A DNA stretch of 64,000 nucleotides from Sphaerulina vaccinii (lineage: Eukaryota; Ascomycota; Dothideomycetes; Mycosphaerellales; Mycosphaerellaceae), in the NCBI GenBank assembly GCA_022570795.1, contig JAKUDP010000009.1, positions 1,240,001 through 1,304,000 on the forward strand, read 5' to 3'. Below the pieces are notes generated by a model. The model did no database searches and was not told the origin of the DNA. It saw only the letters and a program-made list of their open reading frames with translations. Shown one piece after another: positions 31,033 through 41,141 of the stretch (its first letter is position 1; every line of letters begins with the position of its first letter). The position numbers and the translations under genes are program-made.

Positions 31033-33015
31033 ATGTCGTTCAGATTGACAACCTGGAACGTCAATGGCATCCGCAATCCCTTCTCATATCCGCCATGGAA
31101 CACTTCCCGATCCTACTCGTCCATGTTCGACGTGCTCGAGGCCGATATTGTGGTCATGCAGGAGTTGAAGATACAGAGGAAGGACCTGAAAGATGACATG
31201 GTGTTGGTGGATGGTTGGGACTGTTACTTCTCGCTGCCGAAGCAGAAGAAGGGCTACTCGGGCGTGGGCATCTACACACGAAATGCCACTTGCTCGCCTA
31301 TTCGAGCTGAGGAAGGAGTGCTGGGGGTGCTTCCGAGCAGTAATGGAACGCCATATCGAGATCTGCCCGATGAAGAAGCCATTGGTGGCTACCTGAACGC
31401 GGAGCAGTACTCTGACATATCGCTGCTGAGTGGAGAAGATCCAGCCAACCTCGATGCCGAAGGACGATGTGTGATCGTGGAGTTTCCTGCCTTTGTGCTG
31501 TTCGGCGTTTACAGTCCCGCCAACAGCAATGGCCAGAGAGACGGCTTCAGGTACGGCTTTCTGTGCGCACTAGATTGTCGGATACGCAATTTGATCAAGA
31601 GCGGGAAGAATGTGGTGTTAGTGGGCGACTTGAATGTGACGAGACATGAAGGAGACAGTGCGAGCACACTGGAAGAGATTCGCAAGCGGCAGTCTACGAG
31701 AGAAGAGTTCCTGTCTGGGCCCAACCGGAGGATCTTCAACCAGCTGCTGCTCGATGGAGAAGTTCTGGGAGATCGAGATGAAGGACGAGAGACGGCTGTA
31801 CTGTGGGACACTACGAGAGGGTTTCATCCTGACAGGAAGGGCATGTACACGCACTGGGACACAAAGATCAATGCCAGGCCTGGCAACTATGGCAGCAGAA
31901 TCGATTTTGTGCTTGTCGCCGAGGCTATGAAGGGCTGGATCAAAGATGCCAACATACAAGAAGGGCTACTGGGCAGTGATCATTGTCCAGTGTATGTCAA
32001 CTTTCACGAGAAAGTGAAGACGCAAGAAGGCGACGTCAATCTACTGGACATTATGAACCCGGCTGGCATGTTTGAGCAGGGCAAGAGGAAGCAAGAGTGG
32101 AAGATAACATCAACACCTGGTTTCTCTGCCAAGCGTATGTCAGATTTCAGTGGGAGAAGAACTCTGAAGAGCATGTTTGCGGCACCTCCACTGAAGAAGA
32201 TGCAATCTACGCAGCAGGAGTCACTACCAGAAACCTCCACAGATGCTGGCTTCGTCGCGCCCTCTATTGCTCGTGAGACACAGCCTTCAGTCGATGCGGA
32301 TATGAATGGCACTCCCGCTGCTACTGCACCGCCGGTGAAGAGAAAGGCTTCTGGGGCTCCCGCTGTGAAGGAGCCGCCGATCAAGCGCCAAAAATCAGAT
32401 GCGAAGACAACCACGACAGTCGCGAAAGGCCAGAGAAGTCTGAAGGGTTTCTTCCAAGCTAAGACGGGCCCAGGTATGACAAAGGAGCATTCGCCAGAGA
32501 AACAGTTCGACACTCCTATCAGCACTACCAGCACTGACGGCGATGATCTTGAGCTGCAACGAGCCATTCAGGCATCTGCAGCCCTACACAACAAGCTGTC
32601 GCAAGCAGGAGGAGAAACGCTTGAGCTTCCACCATCCGCGGAGCCCTCAACGCCCAAACCTACAGTACCTCCCGATCCAGAGGACGAAGACATGTCTCCA
32701 CGCTCCTTCAATCAACAGCTTGCCTCCGCCGAGCGCACCCAAAAGTCCTGGTCCTCGCTCTTCGCCAAGCCCGTAGCACCCATGTGCGAAGGACACAGCG
32801 AGCCTTGTAAGAGTATGCTTACGAAGAAGAAAGGCTACAATCAAGGGCGCAGTTTCTGGATGTGTGCGAGACCACTCGGACCAACCGGAGAGAAAGACAG
32901 AACAGCTGGGAGTCAATGGCGTTGCGGGACCTTTATCTGGTGTAGTGACTGGCAAGGCGGAAGAGTGCATACTGACAAGAGTGTCGAAGGCAGTCCTGTG
33001 AAGGGCGAAGCATGA
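31033..33015 (+). CDS. APN2: DNA-(apurinic/apyrimidinic site) endonuclease 2
   Basis: 660 residues from the ATG at 31033, where the conserved exonuclease III fold starts (MSFRLTTWNVNGIRNPF). Catalytic motifs of class II AP endonucleases follow: VMQELKIQ (metal-binding Glu), YSPANSN, VLVGDLNVTRHEGD (Asp-Asn), RIDFVLVAE and LLGSDHCPVYV (Asp-His). Residues 467-474 (QRSLKGFF) form a perfect PCNA-interacting PIP box. A C-terminal GRF zinc finger (CEGHSEPCKSM ... FWMCARP ... WRCGTFIWCSDW) completes the APN2 architecture. The enzyme incises abasic sites and trims 3' blocks in base excision repair in the nucleus. Divergent from APC5. The upstream open frame (30844-31032) is Arg-rich; a mitochondrial extension cannot be excluded. 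Confidence 0.95.
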   Translation: MSFRLTTWNVNGIRNPFSYPPWNTSRSYSSMFDVLEADIVVMQELKIQRKDLKDDMVLVDGWDCYFSLPKQKKGYSGVGIYTRNATCSPIRAEEGVLGVLPSSNGTPYRDLPDEEAIGGYLNAEQYSDISLLSGEDPANLDAEGRCVIVEFPAFVLFGVYSPANSNGQRDGFRYGFLCALDCRIRNLIKSGKNVVLVGDLNVTRHEGDSASTLEEIRKRQSTREEFLSGPNRRIFNQLLLDGEVLGDRDEGRETAVLWDTTRGFHPDRKGMYTHWDTKINARPGNYGSRIDFVLVAEAMKGWIKDANIQEGLLGSDHCPVYVNFHEKVKTQEGDVNLLDIMNPAGMFEQGKRKQEWKITSTPGFSAKRMSDFSGRRTLKSMFAAPPLKKMQSTQQESLPETSTDAGFVAPSIARETQPSVDADMNGTPAATAPPVKRKASGAPAVKEPPIKRQKSDAKTTTTVAKGQRSLKGFFQAKTGPGMTKEHSPEKQFDTPISTTSTDGDDLELQRAIQASAALHNKLSQAGGETLELPPSAEPSTPKPTVPPDPEDEDMSPRSFNQQLASAERTQKSWSSLFAKPVAPMCEGHSEPCKSMLTKKKGYNQGRSFWMCARPLGPTGEKDRTAGSQWRCGTFIWCSDWQGGRVHTDKSVEGSPVKGEA

Positions 33016-33479
33016 GTGCCAGGCACTAATGAAGTTAATGATATTTATGATTTTGCTAGCTATGATACCCATGTATTAGTCAGCCAGCATGTATACAGTA
33101 GAGTGCTCTGATTTGAGATGCTTTTGGCGTTGTTGTGCAGTGTCCAGCCTTTACGATGTGGTATACTGATTCACCTGAAAGAACCACAATAAGCTCGCTA
33201 TACTCATACCCTAGCACGCCAATCGTGCTCAGCAGGGGCAAGTCGAGGTAGTCATCTACCTCGCATGAAGGCACCTGGAGCACACAGTCAAAATACACAG
33301 CCAAGAGTCCGTGAGCTGGCCAGATATGTGATGGCAAGCAGCTGCGGACGAAACTGAAGTTGTTTTGACATGATAAGTTCATTCAATCATTCAATGCTAT
33401 AGTCCGACCCAGCGCCTACGCTTCCTTACTGTGCATTTTCTTACCTTTCTTTCCTGCTGTCGATGTGCATATATCCAGT
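33016..33479. other. Convergent intergenic region
   Basis: 464 bp between the 3' ends of APN2 and the arabinofuranosidase gene. The minus-strand frame 33080-33382 has no motif. Nothing else seen. Confidence 0.4.
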
Positions 33480-35203
33480 TCATGAAAACCCACTACCAAT
33501 AACAAATGTGGCATCATTGTTGAACGAGTTCGTGGTGTCATAGTTCTGCGGTCCACCATTTCGTGCAATATAACCGACATTGGTGAAGTGGCGGAAGAAC
33601 CTTGTCGGGTAGCTCCAGGAGCGGATGGTATTGCCTGTGCCACTGAGACCTGTCTGGCCACAGAATGTAGCATCTTCCTGGAAAAGCTTGCTGTTGTCGT
33701 TTGCGTTCAATTGAAGGACGAAATTTGAGTGGCGAATGAAGCTGCCTGGAGTGTCGACTGATTCGAAGGAGACACAACCGGTGGCAGTAGAAGCGAGAGG
33801 AGCTCTGACAGTGAACTTGGCGGTATTCTGGACTGCGGTGCTGCTAGAAGTTGTGATGACTTCAGTGTTGATGGTCGAGCCGTTGTGTGCGAGGAAGCGA
33901 GTGTTGTAGCCTGGTGTCGTGACCTTAATCGTGACAGCGTTGCCGACAGGGACTGCAGTTCCAGAAGCCAATGAAGTAGTGGCGTACTTGGCGGCTACAA
34001 TGTTGGCCTGGACGGAACTCTCGGTTGCATCAGTGGGGAAGCCAGAAGTCATGACACCCTCGTAAAAGGTTCCCTGAGCACCATTGCTGTTGTCACCACC
34101 GATGCCTAAAAGGATAGCACCCTCTTTGCTCATGGGGTTGTAGCCATCGGCATTGGGGCGTACGCCGTTGTAGTAGGTCGAGAGACCTCCAGTAGCTGCA
34201 TTGGCACCACGCAGAGCCCAGTTGTTTGGCTGTCCTTTCACAATAGCCGTAAAGAAGCGGTTCGTAATTGTTGGGTCAGCAGTGTTTTGCTTGACGTTTG
34301 CGCCGGAGAATAGGCCGTTTTCAAGATCGGCCATGAGCTAAAAGTAGTAGGTAGAAGGGTTAGCAAGTATCTCTGAAAACGCAGGCTGTCTCATCAAGTG
34401 TCTGTCTTTGAGCTCAGCACCCCAGTGGATGTGAGCTCAGTGAGACACTGTCAATAGCGCATGCCTTCTGCCTACTACACTTACCCATGGTCCGTTGCCA
34501 GAACCTGTGCCCCAGATGGTGTTGGTGCCATAGTAGATGGCTTCCATGTGTCCGTTGCCAGTGTCAAGATTGTTTGTTTCAGCATTACCTTGAGAAGGAA
34601 GTCAGCAGTGCATCCAAGTGTGGTTCTTCCGAAGATTCCTTCCATACCATAATCGAAGCAGCATGCATCGTTGTAGTGAGTGCCATCAAGAATGGCGTAC
34701 ATGCCCTCAGCAGCATCACCAGTAGCAATGCCGCTTGGGTTGTCAATTCTGTACCCACTGCCGGGGTGAATGAAAACACCATAAGCCTTCTTGCCATTCA
34801 GTGTCACCGGCGCACCGATGGCGCTCGAGTACTGATCGTAGCCATTGGCCTCGGTGCCACTTGCAGCACCACCTGGAGGAGCCTGTGTGAGGTGGTTGGA
34901 ACGACCGGACTGATCATAGATGATTGTGATGAGGCAAGTTGTGCTACCACAAAAGGTGTCCTGTGTTGCAGAGTTGGCTACTCCACCAGCGGAGACTGGA
35001 GTGATATCGGTTGTCTTTCCATCCGAGGCACGAGAGATCTGGTACAGTGCGCCATTGTATGCATCATATAGAGCACGGGTTGTGCTGTGGGCGGCCACAC
35101 ATGGTGTCTTTCCAGAAGCATAGATGTCGCAGGGACCAGCATGCACGAGAGAGCTCGTGGCAACCAGACTCAAGGCCAGCTGAAGGCTTGAACGCGAAAG
35201 CAT
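33480..35203 (-). CDS. abfB: Secreted GH54 alpha-L-arabinofuranosidase with CBM42
   Basis: Three exons: 34648-35203, 34485-34588, 33480-34337; 505 residues (Aspergillus AbfB is about 499). The signal peptide is hydrophobic and Leu/Ser-rich and ends near Ala22 (VHAG). The GH54 domain reads PCDIYASGKTPCVAAHSTTRALY, then DGTHYNDACCFDYG, across intron 1 into NAETNNLDTGNGHMEAIYYG. The residues expected as nucleophile and acid are Glu226 (DLENGLFSG) and Asp302 (GIGGDNSNGAQG). The C-terminal about 160 residues are the arabinose-binding CBM42 with three beta-trefoil repeats (TTPGYNTRFLAHNG, FESVDTPGSFIRHSN, RSWSYPTRFFRHF). It removes arabinose side chains from arabinan and arabinoxylan of plant cell walls. 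Confidence 0.96.
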
Positions 35204-36601
35204 GATTGGTTTGAAAAGGTGTCGAGATGGTATGATCGTCGGTGTTCGTACATCTTGAACGTGGTCCTGATGAGTCTATTTATTGCATTGCGCTTGACAC
35301 CCTCCTATGGTGTGGTCTCACGTTCCGGATAATCTGAGTAGCAATGCCGTCTCAAGCGGTTGCGGGGCCTAAGCCTCTGAAGGTCGCATCTGTCATGTGG
35401 AGCTGAAGCATAGAGAGCAAGGTACCCATACTCACCACGACGGTGGTCTCCTGCACGATCTTCAGTATAACGAAGCTTCACGCCTATGCTGTGGTCCTGC
35501 ATAAGCTATGCTTTGGGTTGCTTTGGTGTTTGCAAGCATCAACAAGAGTGCGGGGCCCATTCTCGTCTTCGGCTGACTTTGGCTCCTCGTTGGAGGAAAA
35601 TTGTCGATCTTTAAGAACTTTCCACGTTAGCAAGATTAAGTTTGATAATAGCTGGCGCCCCATGCTCCACACCCGTCTGCCACTGTTCGACGTCGTCGAC
35701 GTTGTTGCAATAATGTCACGAACTCGTGATGGCTATTTGTAGAAGGTGCGTGTGCTCGTGCAAGCTGATGTGGCGTCGGGCGAATCCTTTCCACCAATGC
35801 ATATGCTTAACTTTTGAGTGTGCACGGTGGCATCCACATTGGCGCGTAGCTTTCTGCTGGCTCGCGTAGACCCTCGGTTTGAGGTCTCGCGTGCATGGTG
35901 TGGCACTATACATAGTCATCTGACGCTCTTGCTGCGTGGCGTACTCGTTCCTGCGCAGTATATTTCTCCGATGAACCTGTTCCTTGTTCATGCAGACAAG
36001 AAGCGAGCTGGATAGCGTGATGGCATGGCATGTCCGTTGTGTGAACCTGAAGCCGATGGATAGAACGCAGCAACATCGCATACGAGATGACTACACTACA
36101 TTGCGATCGGGATGCAAGCTGATTTCGTCGGCTGAGAGATGCGAATCCGTGGAACACAGCGGACAGAGTCGTCGTCGCACAGTGGCAGCTGCTGTCGAGC
36201 TGCTGTATAGAGGAGACCAAAGATTGATGAAGCATCTTTGATCGATGACCAGAGAAGCACGGGAAAAATTGCGCGCGAAATGAGGTAAAAGTCTTGCCAA
36301 GGAGGAGCACGTGCATGTGGCCCATGCTCAACGACGCTATTCGCTTCCTGCATATCCTCCATCGCTTCTCATGACAAGCTATCATGTCAATCTCAATCAT
36401 GCTTCCAGAAGTGATCGGTGCAGGTGATCGCTTGAGTCCATTTGTCTCAGAAAAGAGACTGTGATTCCGAACCAGCTGTAATCTACAAGCAGACGAGGTC
36501 CAATCTCAAAGAGGCGTCCAAGGCTTTCTCCGCCAGTCAGATTGTCTTGTGGTCCACCTTTCGCAGCCTTCACTTAGGCCAGACTCATCTTGCACGTGCG
36601 A
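35204..36601. other. Gene-poor region upstream of the arabinofuranosidase
   Basis: 1.4 kb. The longest frame (35906-36400 minus, 164 codons) is Cys/His/Ser-rich without a motif and is overlapped by frames on the other strand; I do not consider it a gene. The part next to 35203 should hold the abfB promoter. Confidence 0.4.
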
Positions 36602-36944
36602 TCAACCCAATGACTGCATATCCAAGAACGAGTCGTCCTGATACAATTCCCCTCCTGTCCAATTGCCCGGCATCGTCGTAAACGGCTCTTTCGACCCAAG
36701 GCTATCAATTCGTCCTAGCAGAAGTTCAAGCACACGATAGCTCGCCCCTGGCGCGTCCCCAGGTACCATATGGCCCGCAAGCTGAACTTGATAGAACGTC
36801 AGGCCACGTTCCGAACCCCAAGTACCAACGATACCAGCCCCGGCCATAGTATGGTAATTGTACTCAGGATGATAGGGAGCATAGAATGGCTTGCCCGGGA
36901 ACTCCTTAAATCCTTGCCAGCCGTTCCATGTTGTATTCTGAAGC

Positions 36945-37008
36945 CTGCGATTCGTTAGGACGCAAGCCGCAGCTTATCATGCCTTGAGATGGGTTGTGAG
37001 GAACTCAC
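36945..37008 (-). repeat. Twin intron copy B (introner-like)
   Basis: 64-bp intron of the carboxypeptidase gene, donor GTGAGT, branch-point-like CTAAC, acceptor CGCAG. It is identical to the intron at 37039-37102 at 55 of 64 positions with no gap; seven of the nine differences are transitions. Identity extends one base into the upstream exon and four bases (GCTT) into the downstream exon. Confidence 0.85.
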
Positions 37009-37038
37009 ACTAATAAAGTGCCATTGGTACTGATAAGC

Positions 37039-37102
37039 CTACGATTCGTTAGGACGCGAGCCATAGCTTATCGTGCCTAGAAATTGGTTATGAGGAACTC
37101 AC
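37039..37102 (-). repeat. Twin intron copy A (introner-like)
   Basis: 64-bp intron, donor GTGAGT, same CTAACGAAT branch region, acceptor CGTAG. Together with copy B it flanks a 30-bp exon (37009-37038) that encodes family-typical sequence (LISTNGTLL), so the introns were duplicated but the exon was not. This is the pattern expected of introner-like elements. Confidence 0.85.
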
Positions 37103-38659
37103 ATGTCCATGTCAAGTGCGCCTGTTCGAAAGATTGGTCAGTGCATTGTCGAATCAGTCTTCCGAAAGAATGATAAAACCTACCAGAACCAATAATCACT
37201 CTCCCAGTCCTCTCGATAACCTTTTGTAAAACTCCATTCTGCGCAGGTGGCACACTCATATCTGCAGCACTGCCCGTATCGTTGTTCGCTGTGAGTAGGA
37301 AGACACTGGTATTGGCACAAGATTGCCAATTACTCTCTTGTGATGCATGTAATGCAGTCTTGACATCCAATCTATTGAAGTAAATCAATTTTGCTTCTGG
37401 ATCATCAGGGCCAGAAGCACTAAACCTGCTGACAGTCGGGGGACATTGATCAGTGATTCGATATATGTTGTAGCAAGGATTCATCAAGCATGCCGCATCG
37501 TCTACCCTAGTGAGGATATCACATGGGGGAATGTAGGTCTCGTTGCCACCAAACATCGAATCGTTGACTCGTGGCATCAGTCGCTGCTCTGCTGGGTAGG
37601 TGAAGTACTTGTCGAGGAAGGCTTCGTAGCCGCACTCTTTGTGAAACCTCTCGAAAGCCTCTATTGTGGTTTGATTGAGGTTCAGGATGTTGTTGAAGTA
37701 CTTGATGTATGGGAATGTCGTTGCTTGAAGAGATGCAGGCGCGTCGCCGAAGAGTGGGTCGTTGATGTGAACTGCTTTAAGTGGCATATTGCTGTCATTT
37801 CGATCCAAGATTTCCAGGCTAATGTATGGAATGTAGTAGCTCAGGAAATGTCAGCGCCGTAGTCTTCATGTTGATCACGTAGACGGGCACATACCCGGCA
37901 TAACTCTCGCCACTCAGGTAGATATCGTAACTCTGCAAATCAAAGGTTTTCATGAACTGTTCGTAGAAGCCTACGAACTGCTTCGCGAGGCCCTCTTCGT
38001 TGGAGATCGTGACGTTTCCTTGAGTATAGCCGACTCCAATGGGCTGCTCGATCTACAGCACGTTCGTCAAGTTTCTCCAATCCCAGGAGTTTGGCTGGGG
38101 TTCTTGGTAGGTGATCAGCAGAAGTGTTCATATCGCAATCACTACACCGAAGTCGTACTGTAAGTCCCATCTTGCCACAAGATGGGCCCATTCTCGCTCA
38201 TCATACCACGCAGAGAGCTGCATCCAGGTCCTCAATTGAACCTGGCCAAGCTCAGCAAAAACATCTGACAGGACGTCAGGGAAGTACTAACCACATTAGA
38301 ATCTCCTTGGGTGCATTGTCCTTGATGCTTGGCCAGAACCAGAAGAACCACTTTTGCGTGGCATTGGGCTCTCCAGAAATCGGCATCACGCCTGCATATG
38401 ATTCCCCAGCGTCGAAGTCGACCTCTGGAAGACCACTTCCATCGACGGCGAACTCTTTGGTCTTGTCTGTCAGAAATCTTGGCGACATCGAGTTGCTCGT
38501 GTCCCCTCGCTGGTGGAGCCGATGACCTTTAGAGTCATCAGAATCATCGCCAAGCGTTTGCAATCGCTGCAATAATCGAGTGGCATCCACTGGATGCTTT
38601 GCCAATGTTATGACGAGCAAAAGGCATAACACGAGGATGAGGTGTGATAGTCGATACAT

Positions 38660-39318
38660 TGTTGCTGATGCTGTTTCGAGCTGTTTGAAGCGTCCTGTGG
38701 CCGTAATTCGTCGTAGAACTCGTCTGCTACTGTTGATAGCATGCCGTAGAAGGTCAAGAGTAGCGTGTAAGGCAAGCAGTAGTTGCAATGGGCACTTGCC
38801 TTACGATGTATCCTAAAGGAAGGCAAGAACGAATGAGATACACACTGCTGCAATGTGCTCTCAATCATCTTTTGTCTTTCGTCGTTAAGATTGAGTTGCT
38901 GATGGGGTTTCGACGGAGCCATGCTTTCAGACCAGGAACAGGCAATAGTAAACGTGTGAGCACGGATATTCCTGTTTCCTTTCTCCGCACGGTCGTCGAA
39001 ACTCAGGCGCTCGGCGCTGGTCATGCAAATTGCCCACGGACGAGTACACCCCAAAGTTCTCCAGCACACTCGTAGGTATCGAATGTCGCGCTCTCCTGCT
39101 GTTCTTCGAGTATGTAATCGATATATCGCAGGTGCTGCTGTAGATCGGCTTATCGATAGTCTCTCCGGCGGATGTAACACGAGCCATGTTCAACCGCCCG
39201 ATCCTGCCAAGGATCCGATACAAAGTGTAGTTGGTGAGGGTGGCTTGTTTGGACAGTGGTCATAATACAAAGCACTACAAAGTTGCAAGCTTATCTACCC
39301 TCGGTCTGAAACTCCTGA
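38660..39318. other. Intergenic region
   Basis: 659 bp between the carboxypeptidase pseudogene start and the 3' end of the purine transporter. Short open frames on both strands, no motif. Confidence 0.4.
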
Positions 39319-41141
39319 TCAGTGTTCTTTAGTCTGCGCACGTTGCACTTCGTCACTATTGCCAGTACTCCTATCGGTCTCAACTTCTCCAACAAATAGG
39401 CCAGCTTCTTTGCCCTCGATCGTGCGTCCACTTGGTTGGTGCGCCTCCTCATCGTCGTATGGCTTCCAGAAGTCCTTCTTGCCCTTCGCTGCTCTGGTCA
39501 ACCAGGGTGGGAACACGCCGCCCGGCAGTTTATATGTCCAGAACTCCTTGAGTTCCTTCTCCTTCGGCGAGATGCGGTTACCAGATGCCTTCTCAATAAG
39601 AAACACGCCAGTGTTGAGGACTACGTATGATAGGATGCCAGCAATGAGGCCATAAGCGATCGAGTACGTGAATGGCATGATGGCAATCGTGAGGAATGCT
39701 GGAACAGCATCACCCATGTACTTCCAATTGATGTCTGCAGCTGCTTTCGTCATCAAAGATCCGACGATGACAAGTGTGCAGCCTGTCGCCCAAGGTGGAA
39801 TAGAGGCGAAGATGGGCGCGAAGAAGATGGAGATGAAGAAGCAGAGTCCAGTGATGATGGCTGTCAGACCTGTGCCGCCGCCCTCAGAGATACCAGCACC
39901 GGATTCGATGTATGCTGTAACTGGAGAACTTCCAAAGAGAGAGCCAATGCTGACACCAAAGGCGTCAACAAGGTAGGCGATTGCAGAACCCTCGAAGTCT
40001 TGAGTTTCCTCATTGATGGCACCGCAGTAACGAGCCATAGAGTACATGGTACCAGTACAGTCGAGGATGTCGACATAGAGAAATGTGATCAAAGCGACTG
40101 CGAACTGGCCACCGTGCTCGCCAATGCTCCAGTCCTGGGCAACGAGGATGTTCTTGATTGGACGGAAAGTGACGACTTGCTTGAAGAAGTCGAATCCAGA
40201 ATCACCAGTTGGGGTGTACGGGAAGTAGGTCACATCTGTGCCACGCGGCCAGGAGATAATGCTGACGAGAAGGATTCCGGCGATGATGGCGCCCTTGACT
40301 TTGAACATCATGAGGAAGACAGTGACGAGACCACCGCAGAAGATACCAATCCAGAGTGTTGGGTTCCGCATCTTGGCTCCACTTGGGCAAAGTCCATCTT
40401 CGTCAAAAGCGGACTGAACACAACCTGCGAGCTCGAGCGGTGTTGAGCTACCACCCACGACCAGACCAATACCTGCACTGTACGTAAGGCCGATCAATGC
40501 GAGATACAATCCAATTCCGACACCAGTTGCAAGTTTGATCGAGTTCGGGATCGCTCGAGCCAGCCATTGTCGCATACCGAGGACTGTGAGAGCAACGAAG
40601 ATCAAGCCTTCAATAAATACAGCTGTGAGAGCAGTTCTGTACGGAACATTGCCAGTGCCATGGTAGCCGACAACGTTGAAGGCAAAGTAAGCGTTTAGGC
40701 CCATACCAGGTGCCAGCGCGATGGGCATGTTGGCAAAAAGACCCATGCAGAAGCTCGTCAAGGCAGAGATGGCGGCGGTAGCAGTGACCAGATCACGGTT
40801 GATCTCCTGAACACAGAGCATGTATGCTGGATCCGTGTCGCACACTCCATCAGCAGAGTTGGCATAGTCGCAAACGCAGGTTCCGCCGGACTGAGAGAGA
40901 ATGTTGGAGTTGACACTGATAATGTAGGCCATAGCGAAGAAGGTAGCGAGACCAGCTCGGATCTCCGTGAAGAAGTAAGTGCCCTTGCGTTCTTTGGCCT
41001 GCCATTATCTTGTCAGTTTAGATTTTCGAGTCTGGTAAAGGTGTTTCGTACATGTCCACTGCCCTCGAGTCTGAAGTATTTGCCTACAGCAGTCTTGGCG
41101 ACCGCCGCATTGGTATTGCGAACCCAGCTTGAGTAACCCAT
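39319..41141 (-). CDS. azgA: AzgA-type purine permease (hypoxanthine-adenine-guanine/proton symporter)
   Basis: Two exons: 41052-41141 and 39319-40998 (53-bp intron), 589 residues, close to Aspergillus AzgA (580). Exon 1 encodes MGYSSWVRNTNAAVAKTAVGKYFRLEGSGH, given here in part to show the conserved start; exon 2 continues AKERKGTYFFTEIRAGLATF. About 12-14 membrane segments are evident. Family motifs include FANMPIALAPGMGLNAYFAF in the first half and GSSPVTAYIESGAGISEGGGTGL in the second. AzgA proteins import purines across the plasma membrane, typically under nitrogen and purine control. The C-terminal tail is charged and cytosolic (DEEAHQPSGR). Confidence 0.95.

Larger units (their letters stand above)
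36602..38659 (-). pseudogene. Serine carboxypeptidase (peptidase S10) with two nonsense codons
   Basis: Seven exons can be traced: 38292-38659, 38159-38241 (reverse order within each), 37895-38102, 37184-37839, 37103-37121, 37009-37038, 36602-36944; 569 codons in phase. A signal peptide starts MYRLSHLILVLCLLLV. The oxyanion-hole motif WFNGGPGCSS reads WFN-stop-GPGCSS (TGA at 38232-38234). The motif NLTNVL[YW]IEQPIGVGY has TAG at 38053-38055. All else is intact: catalytic Ser in GESYAG, Asp in GSGALDMDM, His in QLAGHMVPGDAP, and every splice site. Two stops inside the catalytic core with the rest preserved point to recent loss. Two introns are near-identical (see 36945 and 37039). Peptidases of this family are vacuolar or secreted. 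Confidence 0.85.

Noticed and set aside
34589..34647. Apparent frame break in the arabinofuranosidase gene after FDYG
   Set aside because: A 59-bp intron with GTATGG donor and CAAG acceptor restores the conserved YGNAET sequence.
35906..36400. 164-codon minus-strand frame
   Set aside because: No domain, signal peptide or coding-like composition; overlapping frames are open on the other strand.
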